Assembly (NCBI RefSeq): GCF_002295065.1
Contig: NZ_NSGG01000001.1
Span: 458,553-522,552, forward strand
Reading direction: 5' to 3'
Length of the DNA stretch: 64,000 bases
From: Mesorhizobium sp. WSM3859
GTDB taxonomy: Bacteria > Pseudomonadota > Alphaproteobacteria > Rhizobiales > Rhizobiaceae
Both the position numbers and the translations under genes were made by a program. Positions 56,902 through 64,000 of this stretch are shown piece by piece; positions within the stretch are counted from its first letter, which is position 1; each line of letters starts with the position of its first letter. Below the pieces are notes generated by a model that was not told the DNA's origin, searched no databases, and saw only the letters and a list, made by a program, of their open reading frames with translations.

Positions 56902-57786
56902 ATGGCTGTAAAAGCTTTCGACACGATGCCTCCTCTCGACTGGCTACGCAGTTTCGAGGCAGCCGCGCGCCTGTCGAACTTCACCGCCGCGGCCGCCGAG
57001 CTCGGCCTCACCCAAGCCGCCGTCAGTCAGCACATCCGCTTCCTGGAGGAGCGGCTCAAGACGCGACTGTTCGCGCGCCTGGCGCGCGGCGTGGCGCTGT
57101 CGCCAGAAGGCGCGGCCTACCTCCCGCATATCCAGTCGGCATTCGCGACCATCGGCAACAGCACCAACGAGCTGTTCGAGCCGCGCGCCGTGCAGACCGT
57201 CAGCATCCGCGTCCCCATCTCCTTCGCGTTGTTGGTGCTGGTCCCAGCTCTTCCGGACCTTGCAAAGGCGCTGCCACGGGTCGGGCTCGATCTGGTGACC
57301 ATCCATCGGCCGACCGATTACGACCAGCCGGGCTCGGCGCTCGACATACGCTTCGGCAACGGATCCTTTCCCGGGCGCGAAGCCGACCGGCTCACGGTCG
57401 AGCGGCTTGTCCCGGTCGCGGCGCCTGCGCTGGCCCACGGTGCGGATTGGACATCGTTGCCGCTCCTCCTGGTGGCCGGCGCGCGCGAAATGTGGGCGGA
57501 GTGGTTTGCCGCTGCCGGGCTTGCCGGGCACTCGGGACGCTCGCACCGCTTCGACAGTTTCGTCGCCGCCATGGAAGCCGCGAGGGCCGGCGCCGGAGCG
57601 CTGCTCGGCTCGCGGCCGCTGGTCGACGCCGCCCTCGAAAGCAATGCCCTCGTCAGGCTTTCGGATTTCGAGCTGTCGAGCCCATCGGGGCATTTCCTGA
57701 CAAGACCGTCGTCGTCGCGGTTGTCCGGCGCCGAACAGGATTTTCGCCGCTGGCTTCTGTCGCGTATCGCCAGAAGGTCAGGATAG
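56902..57786 (+). CDS. LysR-family regulator (GcvA-like)
   Basis: A 294-residue LysR protein. The N-terminal HTH is PPLDWLRSFEAAARLSNFTA, then AAAELGLTQAAVSQHIRFLEERL (residues about 9-55), with a GcvA-like effector domain containing IRVPISFALLVLVPALPDL and ending SGAEQDFRRWLLSRI. ATG 56902 is taken; ATG 56926 is possible and neither has a clear ribosome-binding site. It is divergent from the TmpA/TmpB-like pair, which it probably regulates. Its 3' end overlaps the convergent GNAT gene by nine bases. Confidence 0.85.
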   Translation: MAVKAFDTMPPLDWLRSFEAAARLSNFTAAAAELGLTQAAVSQHIRFLEERLKTRLFARLARGVALSPEGAAYLPHIQSAFATIGNSTNELFEPRAVQTVSIRVPISFALLVLVPALPDLAKALPRVGLDLVTIHRPTDYDQPGSALDIRFGNGSFPGREADRLTVERLVPVAAPALAHGADWTSLPLLLVAGAREMWAEWFAAAGLAGHSGRSHRFDSFVAAMEAARAGAGALLGSRPLVDAALESNALVRLSDFELSSPSGHFLTRPSSSRLSGAEQDFRRWLLSRIARRSG

Positions 57787-58317
57787 CGTACGGGCTCCCG
57801 CTCCTATCCGCTTCCAATAGATCAGCGTCCCGGTAAGTCCGCCATGCGGCTTCAGCGCAAAGTCCGGGATCTCGCCGGTCAGCGTGAAGCCGAGCTTCTC
57901 ATAAAGGCCTGCCGCGCCCTCCTCGCTCGCCGTATCCAGGACGAGCAGCGTGCGGCCTTTCTCGACCGCCAGTTCTTCCGCGGCGCGCATCAGACGGGTC
58001 GCGACGCCTTTGCCGCGATGGTCCCGGCCGGTCATCAGCTTGGCGATCTCGGCGCGGTGCGGCTGGTTGGGCGGAAAGTCGAGCAGCAGCGTGACGGTGC
58101 CTGCAAGCACCCCATCCTGCCATGCGCCCAGCACCGCCCTTTCGCCGCGTGCCGCCGCTGCAAGCGACTTGCGCGAGAAATCCCGCGCAGCGTCCGGCGG
58201 CAACGGATGCATGAAGCTCACCGATCCTCCGGCGGCGACAGTCTCGATCAACAGATCGGCGAGCATCGCGACGGTCGCCGCATCGTCGCTCAACACCCGG
58301 ATTTCAAATGCGTTCAT
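57778..58317 (-). CDS. GNAT-family N-acetyltransferase
   Basis: A 179-residue GNAT protein. The acetyl-CoA site is AEIAKLMTGRDHRGKGVATRLM (Q/RxxGxG/A as RGKGVA, near residues 98-103), followed by LLVLDTASEEGAAGLYEKLGFTLTGEIP. The substrate is unknown. GGAGAACACC lies 6-13 bases before ATG 58317. It is downstream of the small protein and XRE-cupin genes on the same strand and may share their operon. Confidence 0.88.
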   Translation of the reverse strand: MNAFEIRVLSDDAATVAMLADLLIETVAAGGSVSFMHPLPPDAARDFSRKSLAAAARGERAVLGAWQDGVLAGTVTLLLDFPPNQPHRAEIAKLMTGRDHRGKGVATRLMRAAEELAVEKGRTLLVLDTASEEGAAGLYEKLGFTLTGEIPDFALKPHGGLTGTLIYWKRIGAGARTLS

Positions 58318-58373
58318 GCTGGTGTTCTCCAAGGTGATGCGGCATCGGGGGAAATGGTCATTCGGGGAAATGG

Positions 58374-58682
58374 TCATGCGAAATGGCTGATCCGCCTGCG
58401 CCGGCCCGCCCGCCGGATTTCGGCGATCCGGTCGGCGTCGTCCTCGCTGAGATGGCGCCCACGCTCCAGGATCTCGAGCGTATATTCCTCATAGGTCAGC
58501 CCGAGGCGCTCGGCCCTCTCCAGCCGCATCAGCATGACGGCCCGGCTTGGCGCCTTCCAGGCCTTGTCGTGGGCGACGCGCCAGGCGAGGAAAATGCAGG
58601 CGTCGCCCTTGCCCCAGGGCGGTCCTTCATAGTCGTCGAGCGGCGGCCCGCCATTGTGCGAGCTTTTCGGTCGTCGAGGCAT
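58374..58682 (-). CDS. Small conserved protein of unknown function
   Basis: A 102-residue basic protein beginning MPRRPKSSHNGGPPLDDYEG, with WGKGDACIFLAWRVAHDKAW and LERAERLGLTYEEYTLEIL. The SHNGGPPLD start is a motif I associate with short rhizobial proteins of unknown function. ATG 58682 lies five bases past the XRE-cupin stop, so it is probably translated with it; the upstream open frame is a shadow of that gene. Confidence 0.65.
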   Translation of the reverse strand: MPRRPKSSHNGGPPLDDYEGPPWGKGDACIFLAWRVAHDKAWKAPSRAVMLMRLERAERLGLTYEEYTLEILERGRHLSEDDADRIAEIRRAGRRRRISHFA

Positions 58683-58687
58683 CCGGA

Positions 58688-59254
58688 TCAGTCCCTGACC
58701 AGCGCCACGAGATACTCCGCCGCAGCCGGTCCGGGAGCGTGAAAGACGCAGTCCGCCGGCGCCCCCAGCGCCAGGCAGTCGCCGGGCTCGAGCCGGTGCA
58801 CCACATCGCCCTCGGTGAAGTCCAGCCTTCCGTCGATCAGCCAAATCTGCTGCTTGATGAAGGCGTAGGAGGCGGCCGGAAGGCTGACCCTGGCGCCCGC
58901 CGGCAGGCTGACCCTGATCAATTCCAGCGGCATCTGCGATGCCGGCGACAGATGCCGCCTTATGTAACCCGTTGCCGGATCCTGCCACACCGGCTGGTCG
59001 TCCCTGCGCGAAACGCCGCCGCCTTGCAGCTCGGCCCGTGCGATCAGCGTCGACAGCGTCATGCCGAAGGCGGCCGCAATGCGCACCAGGAGTGCCGCGG
59101 TCGGACTGGTCGTGCCGCGTTCGATGGCGCTCAGCATCGCTTTGGACACGTCCGAGCGTCCCGCAAGCTCGGCCAGCGACCAGCCCCTCACCGTCCTTTC
59201 GGAACGTATCCGCCTGCCGATCGTGGCGGTAATATCATTCGATATATTATCCAT
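58688..59254 (-). CDS. XRE-family regulator with C-terminal cupin
   Basis: A 188-residue regulator. The HTH_3 domain is IGRRIRSERTVRGWSLAELA, then GRSDVSKAMLSAIERGTTSP (residues about 12-52). The cupin sensor domain has SYAFIKQQIWLIDGRLDFTE and HRLEPGDCLALGAPADCVFHAPG. This arrangement is typical of repressors sensing small metabolites. ATG 59254 lies inside a 9+9 bp inverted repeat (59240-59269), which suggests tight autoregulation. The small protein and GNAT genes follow and may be under the same control. Confidence 0.87.
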   Translation of the reverse strand: MDNISNDITATIGRRIRSERTVRGWSLAELAGRSDVSKAMLSAIERGTTSPTAALLVRIAAAFGMTLSTLIARAELQGGGVSRRDDQPVWQDPATGYIRRHLSPASQMPLELIRVSLPAGARVSLPAASYAFIKQQIWLIDGRLDFTEGDVVHRLEPGDCLALGAPADCVFHAPGPAAAEYLVALVRD

Positions 59255-59269
59255 TCGTCCAATATATCG
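59240..59269. promoter_or_regulatory. Inverted repeat over the XRE-cupin start codon
   Basis: CGATATATT (59240-59248) and AATATATCG (59261-59269) are perfect 9-bp arms separated by 12 bp, centres 21 bp (two helical turns) apart. It covers the start codon at 59254-59252 and is far more AT-rich than its surroundings. Likely operator of the XRE regulator. Confidence 0.7.
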
Positions 59270-59405
59270 GAATCCAGACGGTGGAAAGAGGCCATTCGAT
59301 CGAATTGTCGCGACCGGCTTAACACCGTCTACACCATTCGACCTCACCTCAATTTAACCCCGCCTGGATAGGGTCGACGCTCCAGGGAATGGGACCAGGT
59401 CAATT

Positions 59406-61241
59406 ATGTTTGTCGAACGCGAAGCCTCCGTTGGCGAACCGATTTCGCAGGAGCGCCGCAATGTCCTGCAAAGCGACAAACGCATTCTCGGCAATGTCGT
59501 GCAATGCGACGGCGCGCGCGCCACCATCAGCGCCTACGCCGAGGATGCCGACGGCACGGTCACCGGCCAGTGGACGGTCGGCAAGATGATCTCCATCAAT
59601 CTCGGCACCACGCGCACGGTCGGCCTCGTCTATGAGATCGGCAAATCGGACCGTGCCTGGAGCAATGAGGGCCAGAACCCGATCGAGGTCAGCATCGAAT
59701 TGATCGGCGAAGTGCGCGACGGCGCGGAGCCCGGCGCCAAGCCGATCTTCGACCGCGGCATCACCGCCTATCCGCATATCGGCGCCATTGCCCACCGTAT
59801 CCGCAGCCGCGACCTGCAAGCGGTCTACGATCTGGCGGGACGCCATTCGGTCACCATCGGCACGCTGTCGCAGGATGAATCGATCGATGCCAACATCGCC
59901 ATCGACGACACGCTGGCGCGCCATTTCGCCATCGTCGGCACCACCGGCGTCGGCAAGTCCACGGCTGTCTCGCTGCTGTTGCGCAAATCGATCGAGGCAC
60001 GGCCGGACCTGCGCGTGCTCATCCTCGACCCGCACAACGAGTTCGCGGCCTCGCTGCCGGAATATTGCGTCAAGGTCGATTCCAAGACGCTTGACCTGCC
60101 ATTCTGGATGTTCAGGCTGGAGGAATTCGCCGAAGTGTTGTTTCGCGGCCGCGAGACGGTGCCCGAGGAAGTGGATGTCCTGCGCGACCTGATCCCGGCG
60201 GCCAAGAACCTCTATCGCAACCCCAGTTCCGGCACCTATGTCAGGCGCGGCAGCGATGCGCTGACGGCGGATACGCCAGTGCCTTACCGCATCGCCGATC
60301 TCATCAAGCAGATCGACGAGCGCATGGGCCTGCTCGAAAGCAAGAACGATCGCCCCATCCTGAAGTCGCTGAAGACGCGCATCGAATCGGCGGCCGCCGA
60401 TCCGCGTTACCGCTTCATGTTCAATTCCCGCCTGATCGAGGACACGATCCACGAGACGATCGGCAATATTTTCCGCGTCCCCAACCACGGCCGCCCGGTC
60501 ACCTGCTTCGAAATGGCTGGCATGCCTTCGGAAGTGGTCAACTCGGTCTGCTCGGTGCTGGCGCGCCTGGCCTTCGACCTGGCCTTGTGGAGCGAGGGTC
60601 GGCTGAGGCTGCTCCTGCTTTGCGAGGAAGCGCACCGCTATATGCCGGCCGATCCGCGCCTCGGCTTCGCGCCGACCAGGCATGCGCTGTCGCGCATCGC
60701 CAAGGAAGGCCGCAAGTATGGCTGCTATCTGGGTGTCGTCACCCAGCGCCCGGGCGAGCTCGACCCGACCATCCTGTCGCAGTGCTCGACCTTCTTCGCC
60801 ATGCGCCTTGCCAACGAGCAGGACCAGGCAATCATCCGCTCGGCGATCGCCGACTCCTCGGCCTCGACGCTGGCGTTCCTGTCGTCGATGGGGCAGCGCG
60901 AAGCCATCGCCTTCGGCGAAGGCGTCGCGACCACCATGCGGCTGAAATTCGAGAAGCTGGCGCAGGAGTTCATTCCCGGCACAGCGAAAGGCGAGCAGAT
61001 CGAGGCTTCCGTGGACGGCAGCGACGTCGATCTGGCCATGATCGTCGAGCGGCTCCGCAACGTGCCGAAGCCGCAGCAGGCCATGGCCTTCGCCGAGGCC
61101 GTGGACTCGGCTCGGCAGGCCGGCGACCCGGACTATAAGAAGCCGGCCACCGCAGCCCCCCGTCCCCAGCCGGACGACGACTTCGACACCCGCTACGGCC
61201 TGAAGCCCTCGACCTTCGGCATGCGCCAGCTCAACGACTGA
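59406..61241 (+). CDS. HerA-type ATPase (DUF87/HAS-barrel)
   Basis: A 611-residue hexameric-type ATPase of the HerA/FtsK class. The N-terminal HAS-barrel (residues about 25-130) precedes Walker A GTTGVGKST (178-186); LRVLILDPHNEF follows, and Walker B is LLLLCEEAH (near 401-409). GRKYGCYLGVVTQRPGELDP and the arginine-finger region FFAMRLANEQDQAII are typical. HerA works in DNA translocation with NurA in archaea and with Sir2- or nuclease-type partners in bacterial defence. Neither partner is adjacent here, so it is an orphan. A Pro/Asp-rich tail ends the protein. Confidence 0.88.
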   Translation: MFVEREASVGEPISQERRNVLQSDKRILGNVVQCDGARATISAYAEDADGTVTGQWTVGKMISINLGTTRTVGLVYEIGKSDRAWSNEGQNPIEVSIELIGEVRDGAEPGAKPIFDRGITAYPHIGAIAHRIRSRDLQAVYDLAGRHSVTIGTLSQDESIDANIAIDDTLARHFAIVGTTGVGKSTAVSLLLRKSIEARPDLRVLILDPHNEFAASLPEYCVKVDSKTLDLPFWMFRLEEFAEVLFRGRETVPEEVDVLRDLIPAAKNLYRNPSSGTYVRRGSDALTADTPVPYRIADLIKQIDERMGLLESKNDRPILKSLKTRIESAAADPRYRFMFNSRLIEDTIHETIGNIFRVPNHGRPVTCFEMAGMPSEVVNSVCSVLARLAFDLALWSEGRLRLLLLCEEAHRYMPADPRLGFAPTRHALSRIAKEGRKYGCYLGVVTQRPGELDPTILSQCSTFFAMRLANEQDQAIIRSAIADSSASTLAFLSSMGQREAIAFGEGVATTMRLKFEKLAQEFIPGTAKGEQIEASVDGSDVDLAMIVERLRNVPKPQQAMAFAEAVDSARQAGDPDYKKPATAAPRPQPDDDFDTRYGLKPSTFGMRQLND

Positions 61242-61280
61242 GAGCGCTCCTCCTTCAGACTACCTCCGATTCCTCCTGGG

Positions 61281-61426
61281 TAAATCCCACCAGGAAATTC
61301 GTCAGGCTGAGTCGAATGGAGTCGCTGTCGAGAACCGGAGCGGAGCGGACATAAAGTCCGTGAGCACCGGAAGCGCAGAGAGCGGCTCCAGGCGGCCAGC
61401 CTCACGAATTTAGTGGTGGGATTTTA
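61281..61426 (-). ncRNA. Structured repeat element, copy 2 (RNA-like hairpin)
   Basis: Second copy of the element at 46933-47074. The outer arms TAAATCCCACCAGGAAATTC (61281-61300) and the complementary 61405-61426 pair although their sequence is unrelated to copy 1. The middle stem is GGAGTCGCTGTC/GAGAGCGGCTCC and the tip stem is CGGAC-ATAAA-GTCCG. The loops GAGAACCGGAGCGGAG and TGAGCACCGGAAGCGCAGA are identical to copy 1. It starts at the stop codon of the diguanylate cyclase gene on the minus strand. Confidence 0.6.
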
Positions 61427-62215
61427 GGCGCAGACGCGGTTGCGGCCCTGCTTCTTCGCCTCATAGAGCTGGCGGTCGGCGCGTCGGTAGAAATCCTCGG
61501 CGCTCTCCTTGTGGTCCCAGACGGCAAGGCCGACGCTGGTGGTGACCTTCAGCCGCACATTGCCCGACAGGATCGACAGGTTGGCAATCGCCTTGCGGAT
61601 ACGCTCGGCGAACCTGGCAAGCAGCTCGACATCCATGTTGGGCGTGACGACGGCAAACTCCTCGCCGCCCAGCCGCGCCACCACATCGTGATAGCGCGTC
61701 ATGCCTCTCAGGCAGGTGGCGACGGCCCGCAGCACTTCGTCACCGACGTCATGGCCATGCGTGTCGTTGACCTGCTTGAAATGATCGAGATCGAGGATCA
61801 TCAGCCCGACAGGCCTGTCGATGCGGCGAAATTCGTGGAGATATTCGCGCAGCGCATCGTCGAAATAGCGGCGGTTCTGCATGCCGGTCAGACCGTCGGT
61901 GAGTGCGGCCTGCTCGAGCGTCTGCGAACGGGCGCTGAGCGAGACCGTCATGGCCCTGAGCTTGCCCTCTTCCCGCACCTGGCCACGGATCAGCGGGTAG
62001 ATGAAGAAGGTGCCGAAGAACAGCGCGGTCGCCAGCAGCGCGCCGGTGACGAACAGCAATTTGTTGAGATAGACGATTTTGTCGACGCGCGATGCGGCGT
62101 CGAGATCCGAGGCGATGTCCTGCAACTGACCATAGGCATGGAATGTCACCAGGCCAGCGGCCAGGATCACGAAAATAAAGACGAAAAATGCGGATTCCGC
62201 CTTGTGGAAACGCAT
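61424..62215 (-). CDS. Membrane-bound diguanylate cyclase (GGDEF)
   Basis: A 263-residue protein. Two membrane helices (FFVFIFVILAAGLVTFHAYG near residues 10-29 and LLFVTGALLATALFFGTFFI near 53-72) bracket a short periplasmic loop, with no known sensor fold. The GGDEF domain (residues about 100-260) has DGLTGMQNRRYFDDAL, ILDLDHFKQVNDTHGHDVGD, and the active-site loop GGEEFAVV, which is the functional GGEEF form. An RxxD inhibitory site is not obvious. It would make c-di-GMP, to which PilZ proteins such as those at 25.8-26.3 kb could respond. Confidence 0.9.
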   Translation of the reverse strand: MRFHKAESAFFVFIFVILAAGLVTFHAYGQLQDIASDLDAASRVDKIVYLNKLLFVTGALLATALFFGTFFIYPLIRGQVREEGKLRAMTVSLSARSQTLEQAALTDGLTGMQNRRYFDDALREYLHEFRRIDRPVGLMILDLDHFKQVNDTHGHDVGDEVLRAVATCLRGMTRYHDVVARLGGEEFAVVTPNMDVELLARFAERIRKAIANLSILSGNVRLKVTTSVGLAVWDHKESAEDFYRRADRQLYEAKKQGRNRVCA

Positions 62216-62340
62216 CTACTCCCCGCGCCACTGTAACCCTTGAGCTTATGCCATAGCGGACCTTACGGACCGTTAACCCGGACAACCCTGGCGAGAATTA
62301 GAACAAAGGATTTTAAGGCGCTGATTGAAAAGGCTTTTGG

Positions 62341-63291
62341 TCAGTCGTGAACTGCCGCTTCATCGCCCGGCCGCAGCCTGCGCCACTCCGCGCCAAGCTG
62401 GTGCCTGAACCAGGTCGACTGGCGCTTGGCATACTGCCGCGTCGCGATCTTGGCCCGCTCGATCGCCTCGGGAAAGCCGGACTGGCCGGCCATCGCCGCC
62501 TGCAGCTCGCGCACCCCGATCGCTTTCATCGCCGGCAGGTCCGGGTCGAGGCCGAGCGCCGTAAGCTGCCGCACTTCGTCAAGCGCGCCCTTGTCGAGCA
62601 TCTGGTCGAAACGCGCCTCGATGCGCCGGACCAGTTGCTCCCGGTCCGGCTCGATGACCAGGAAACGGGCGCTGTCGCGGTCGATCAGCGGCCGGCCGCG
62701 CGCCGCCTGCCACTCCAGGATGGAACGTCCCGAAGCATCGAGCACTTCGAGCGCCCGCACGATCCGCTGGCCGTCCGTCGGCCTGAGTTGCATGGCCATG
62801 GTTGAATCCTCATGCATCAGCAGGCGATGCAGCCTTTCGGCTCCTTGCTCCTTGAGCTCGTAGCGCCAGCGCTCGCGCACGGCCGGTGGAATGTCCGGCA
62901 TATCCGAAATGCCTTCGGCCAGGGCCCGGAAATAGAGCCCGGTGCCGCCGACGAAAACAACCGGACGGCCCGACAGCGCGCCGCCTTCTATCAGTCTCGT
63001 CACGTCGCGCAGCCAGGCGCCGGTGGAATAGGCCGTGGAGGGATGCACGTGGCCGTAAAGGAAGTGCGGCACGCGTGCCGTTTCGGCGGCCGTCGGCCGC
63101 GCGGTCAAGACGTCGAGCACCGAATAGCCCTGCATGGAATCGGTGTTGACGATGACCCCGCCACCGCGCTCGGCAAGATCGAGCGCCAGCGCCGACTTGC
63201 CGCTGGCTGTCGGCCCGGCTATCAGGATCGCGTTCTTGACGCGGCCTTCGCCCGCCTGCCTGCCGGAATGTTCAATGCCGCTGATCGCCAC
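62341..63291 (-). CDS. miaA: tRNA dimethylallyltransferase MiaA
   Basis: Adds a dimethylallyl group to A37 of tRNAs reading UNN codons. P-loop AILIAGPTASGKSALALDLA (near residues 20-39), VNTDSMQGYSVLDVLTARPT, VPHFLYGHVHPSTAYSTGAW, the VVFVGGTGLYFRAL block (near 114-127) and RQYAKRQSTWFRHQ near the end. GTG 63291 is the only standard start before the P-loop that I find (the Val before KNAIL is GTC). It gives 316 residues and an N-terminal extension of about 18. This start overlaps the divergent serB start (63275) by 17 bases. Confidence 0.9.
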   Translation of the reverse strand: MAISGIEHSGRQAGEGRVKNAILIAGPTASGKSALALDLAERGGGVIVNTDSMQGYSVLDVLTARPTAAETARVPHFLYGHVHPSTAYSTGAWLRDVTRLIEGGALSGRPVVFVGGTGLYFRALAEGISDMPDIPPAVRERWRYELKEQGAERLHRLLMHEDSTMAMQLRPTDGQRIVRALEVLDASGRSILEWQAARGRPLIDRDSARFLVIEPDREQLVRRIEARFDQMLDKGALDEVRQLTALGLDPDLPAMKAIGVRELQAAMAGQSGFPEAIERAKIATRQYAKRQSTWFRHQLGAEWRRLRPGDEAAVHD

Positions 63292-64000
63292 TTTAGTGTC
63301 CCGTCCAGAAGCCCGCGCCGTGCCGACCTCGCTTGCGAATATGGCCTTGCGGGCCGCCGGTGCAAGCGCCGTCCGTTGGCTGGCCGAGGACGTCGCCTGC
63401 GATCTCGTTTTGCCGCAGACGCCGGATATCGGCGAAATGACCGCCAATCTGCGCGCCGCGCTGGCTTCCGAGCCGGTCGATGTCATCGTTCAGCCGGCTG
63501 AAGGCAGGCGAAAGAAGATCCTGCTCGCCGACATGGATTCGACCATGATCGACCAGGAATGCATCGACGAGCTCGCCGACGAGATCGGCGTCAAGGACCA
63601 CGTGGCGGCGATCACCGCGCGCTCGATGAATGGCGAGATCGCCTTCGAGCCGGCCTTGCGCGAACGCGTCGCCTTGCTGAGAGGCCTCGACACCGCCGTG
63701 GTCGACCGCATCATCGCCAACCGGCTGACGCTCGCCGCCGGCGGCCGGGCCTTGGTACAGACGATGCGCGCCAACGGCGCCTGGACGGCGCTGGTCTCGG
63801 GCGGCTTCGACGTCTTCACCAGCCGCATCGCCGCCATGCTGGGGTTCCAGGAAAACCGGGCCAACCGCCTGATCGAGGAAGACGGCGCATTCACCGGCAT
63901 GGTGGCCGAGCCGATCCTCGGCCGCGCCGCCAAGGCCGAGGCGCTGCTCGACATCGCGAAGAGGCTCGAGCTGACGACAGAGGACGCCATCGCGGTCGGT
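63275..64000 (+). CDS. serB: Phosphoserine phosphatase SerB (cut by window edge)
   Basis: Last step of serine synthesis. No stop is reached before the window ends; 242 codons are visible. The start MPLIATLVSRPEARAV matches the SerB N-terminus, so ATG 63275 is preferred to GTG 63296. The HAD motif I is LLADMDSTMIDQECIDE (nucleophile Asp near residue 86), followed by GEIAFEPALRERVALLRGL, motif II TALVSGGFDVFT (Ser) and the start of motif III (GRAAKAEALLDIA). It is divergent from miaA with overlapping 5' ends. Only about 50 C-terminal residues should be missing. Confidence 0.93.
   Translation, partial: MPLIATLVSRPEARAVPTSLANMALRAAGASAVRWLAEDVACDLVLPQTPDIGEMTANLRAALASEPVDVIVQPAEGRRKKILLADMDSTMIDQECIDELADEIGVKDHVAAITARSMNGEIAFEPALRERVALLRGLDTAVVDRIIANRLTLAAGGRALVQTMRANGAWTALVSGGFDVFTSRIAAMLGFQENRANRLIEEDGAFTGMVAEPILGRAAKAEALLDIAKRLELTTEDAIAVG

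Overview
The window is a high-GC chromosomal stretch from an alphaproteobacterium of the order Rhizobiales, most likely Mesorhizobium or a close relative. This is inferred from the aerobic (Pseudomonas denitrificans-type) cobalamin genes, an ACC deaminase gene with a divergent Lrp-type regulator, a BA14K-family protein, tandem kup genes, and several intergenic palindromes of the AGCATGATC...GATCATGCT type that are common in rhizobia. No phage, insertion sequence, CRISPR array, nod or nif gene is visible.

Region 1 (1-15.2 kb) is a cobalamin cluster: cobW (partial)-cobN-cobG-cobH-cobI-cobJ, then cobK on the opposite strand, then cobL-cobE-cobM-cobA-cobB-cobS-cobT. Most neighbours overlap by a few bases (ATGA or GTGA), so translation is probably coupled. 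Together they cover most steps from uroporphyrinogen III through hydrogenobyrinic acid a,c-diamide and cobalt insertion, plus nucleotide-loop assembly; cobF is not seen here. Five palindromic repeat elements lie in this cluster. Four sit inside coding sequence (two in cobN, one each in cobG and cobE) and keep the frame open, so the proteins carry repeat-encoded inserts. No copy was noticed in the other 49 kb.

Region 2 (15.2-29 kb) holds a membrane protein of unknown function, tRNA-Lys(CTT), a PhzF-family protein, a MacA/MacB-like export system, the acdR-acdS pair (acdR is frameshifted), a Nudix plus endonuclease-fold pair, a BA14K protein, two convergent PilZ proteins, ilvC and a TetR regulator. 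Region 3 (28.4-33.9 kb) carries three redox/detoxification modules, each beside a regulator with a visible palindromic operator: MarR with Rieske-GST, a FAD monooxygenase, and HxlR with a QorB-like reductase, followed by an epimerase. Region 4 (33.9-46.7 kb) holds two kup paralogs with near-identical 3' ends, pdxJ, a SpoIIAA-like protein, a RecD-like helicase, a cobalt-type nitrile hydratase cluster (beta gene frameshifted) and an RND efflux pair.

Region 5 (46.7-53.1 kb) has a LysE exporter, a Sel1-like secreted protein and ilvIH with an attenuator-type leader (a short Leu/Ile/Val-containing peptide, a hairpin and a T-tract terminator), then a flavin monooxygenase. Region 6 (53.1-64 kb) has a PcfJ-like protein, an HD-domain plus gamma-butyrobetaine-hydroxylase-like pair resembling TmpB/TmpA of trimethylaminoethylphosphonate breakdown with a divergent LysR gene, a GNAT/XRE-cupin group, a HerA-type ATPase, a diguanylate cyclase, miaA and the start of serB.

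The strongest unexplained signals are the in-frame palindromes of the cob cluster and a pair of about 140-nt structured repeats (46933-47074 and 61281-61426). Each of the latter begins at the stop codon of a minus-strand gene, and the two copies differ by compensatory changes in several stems.
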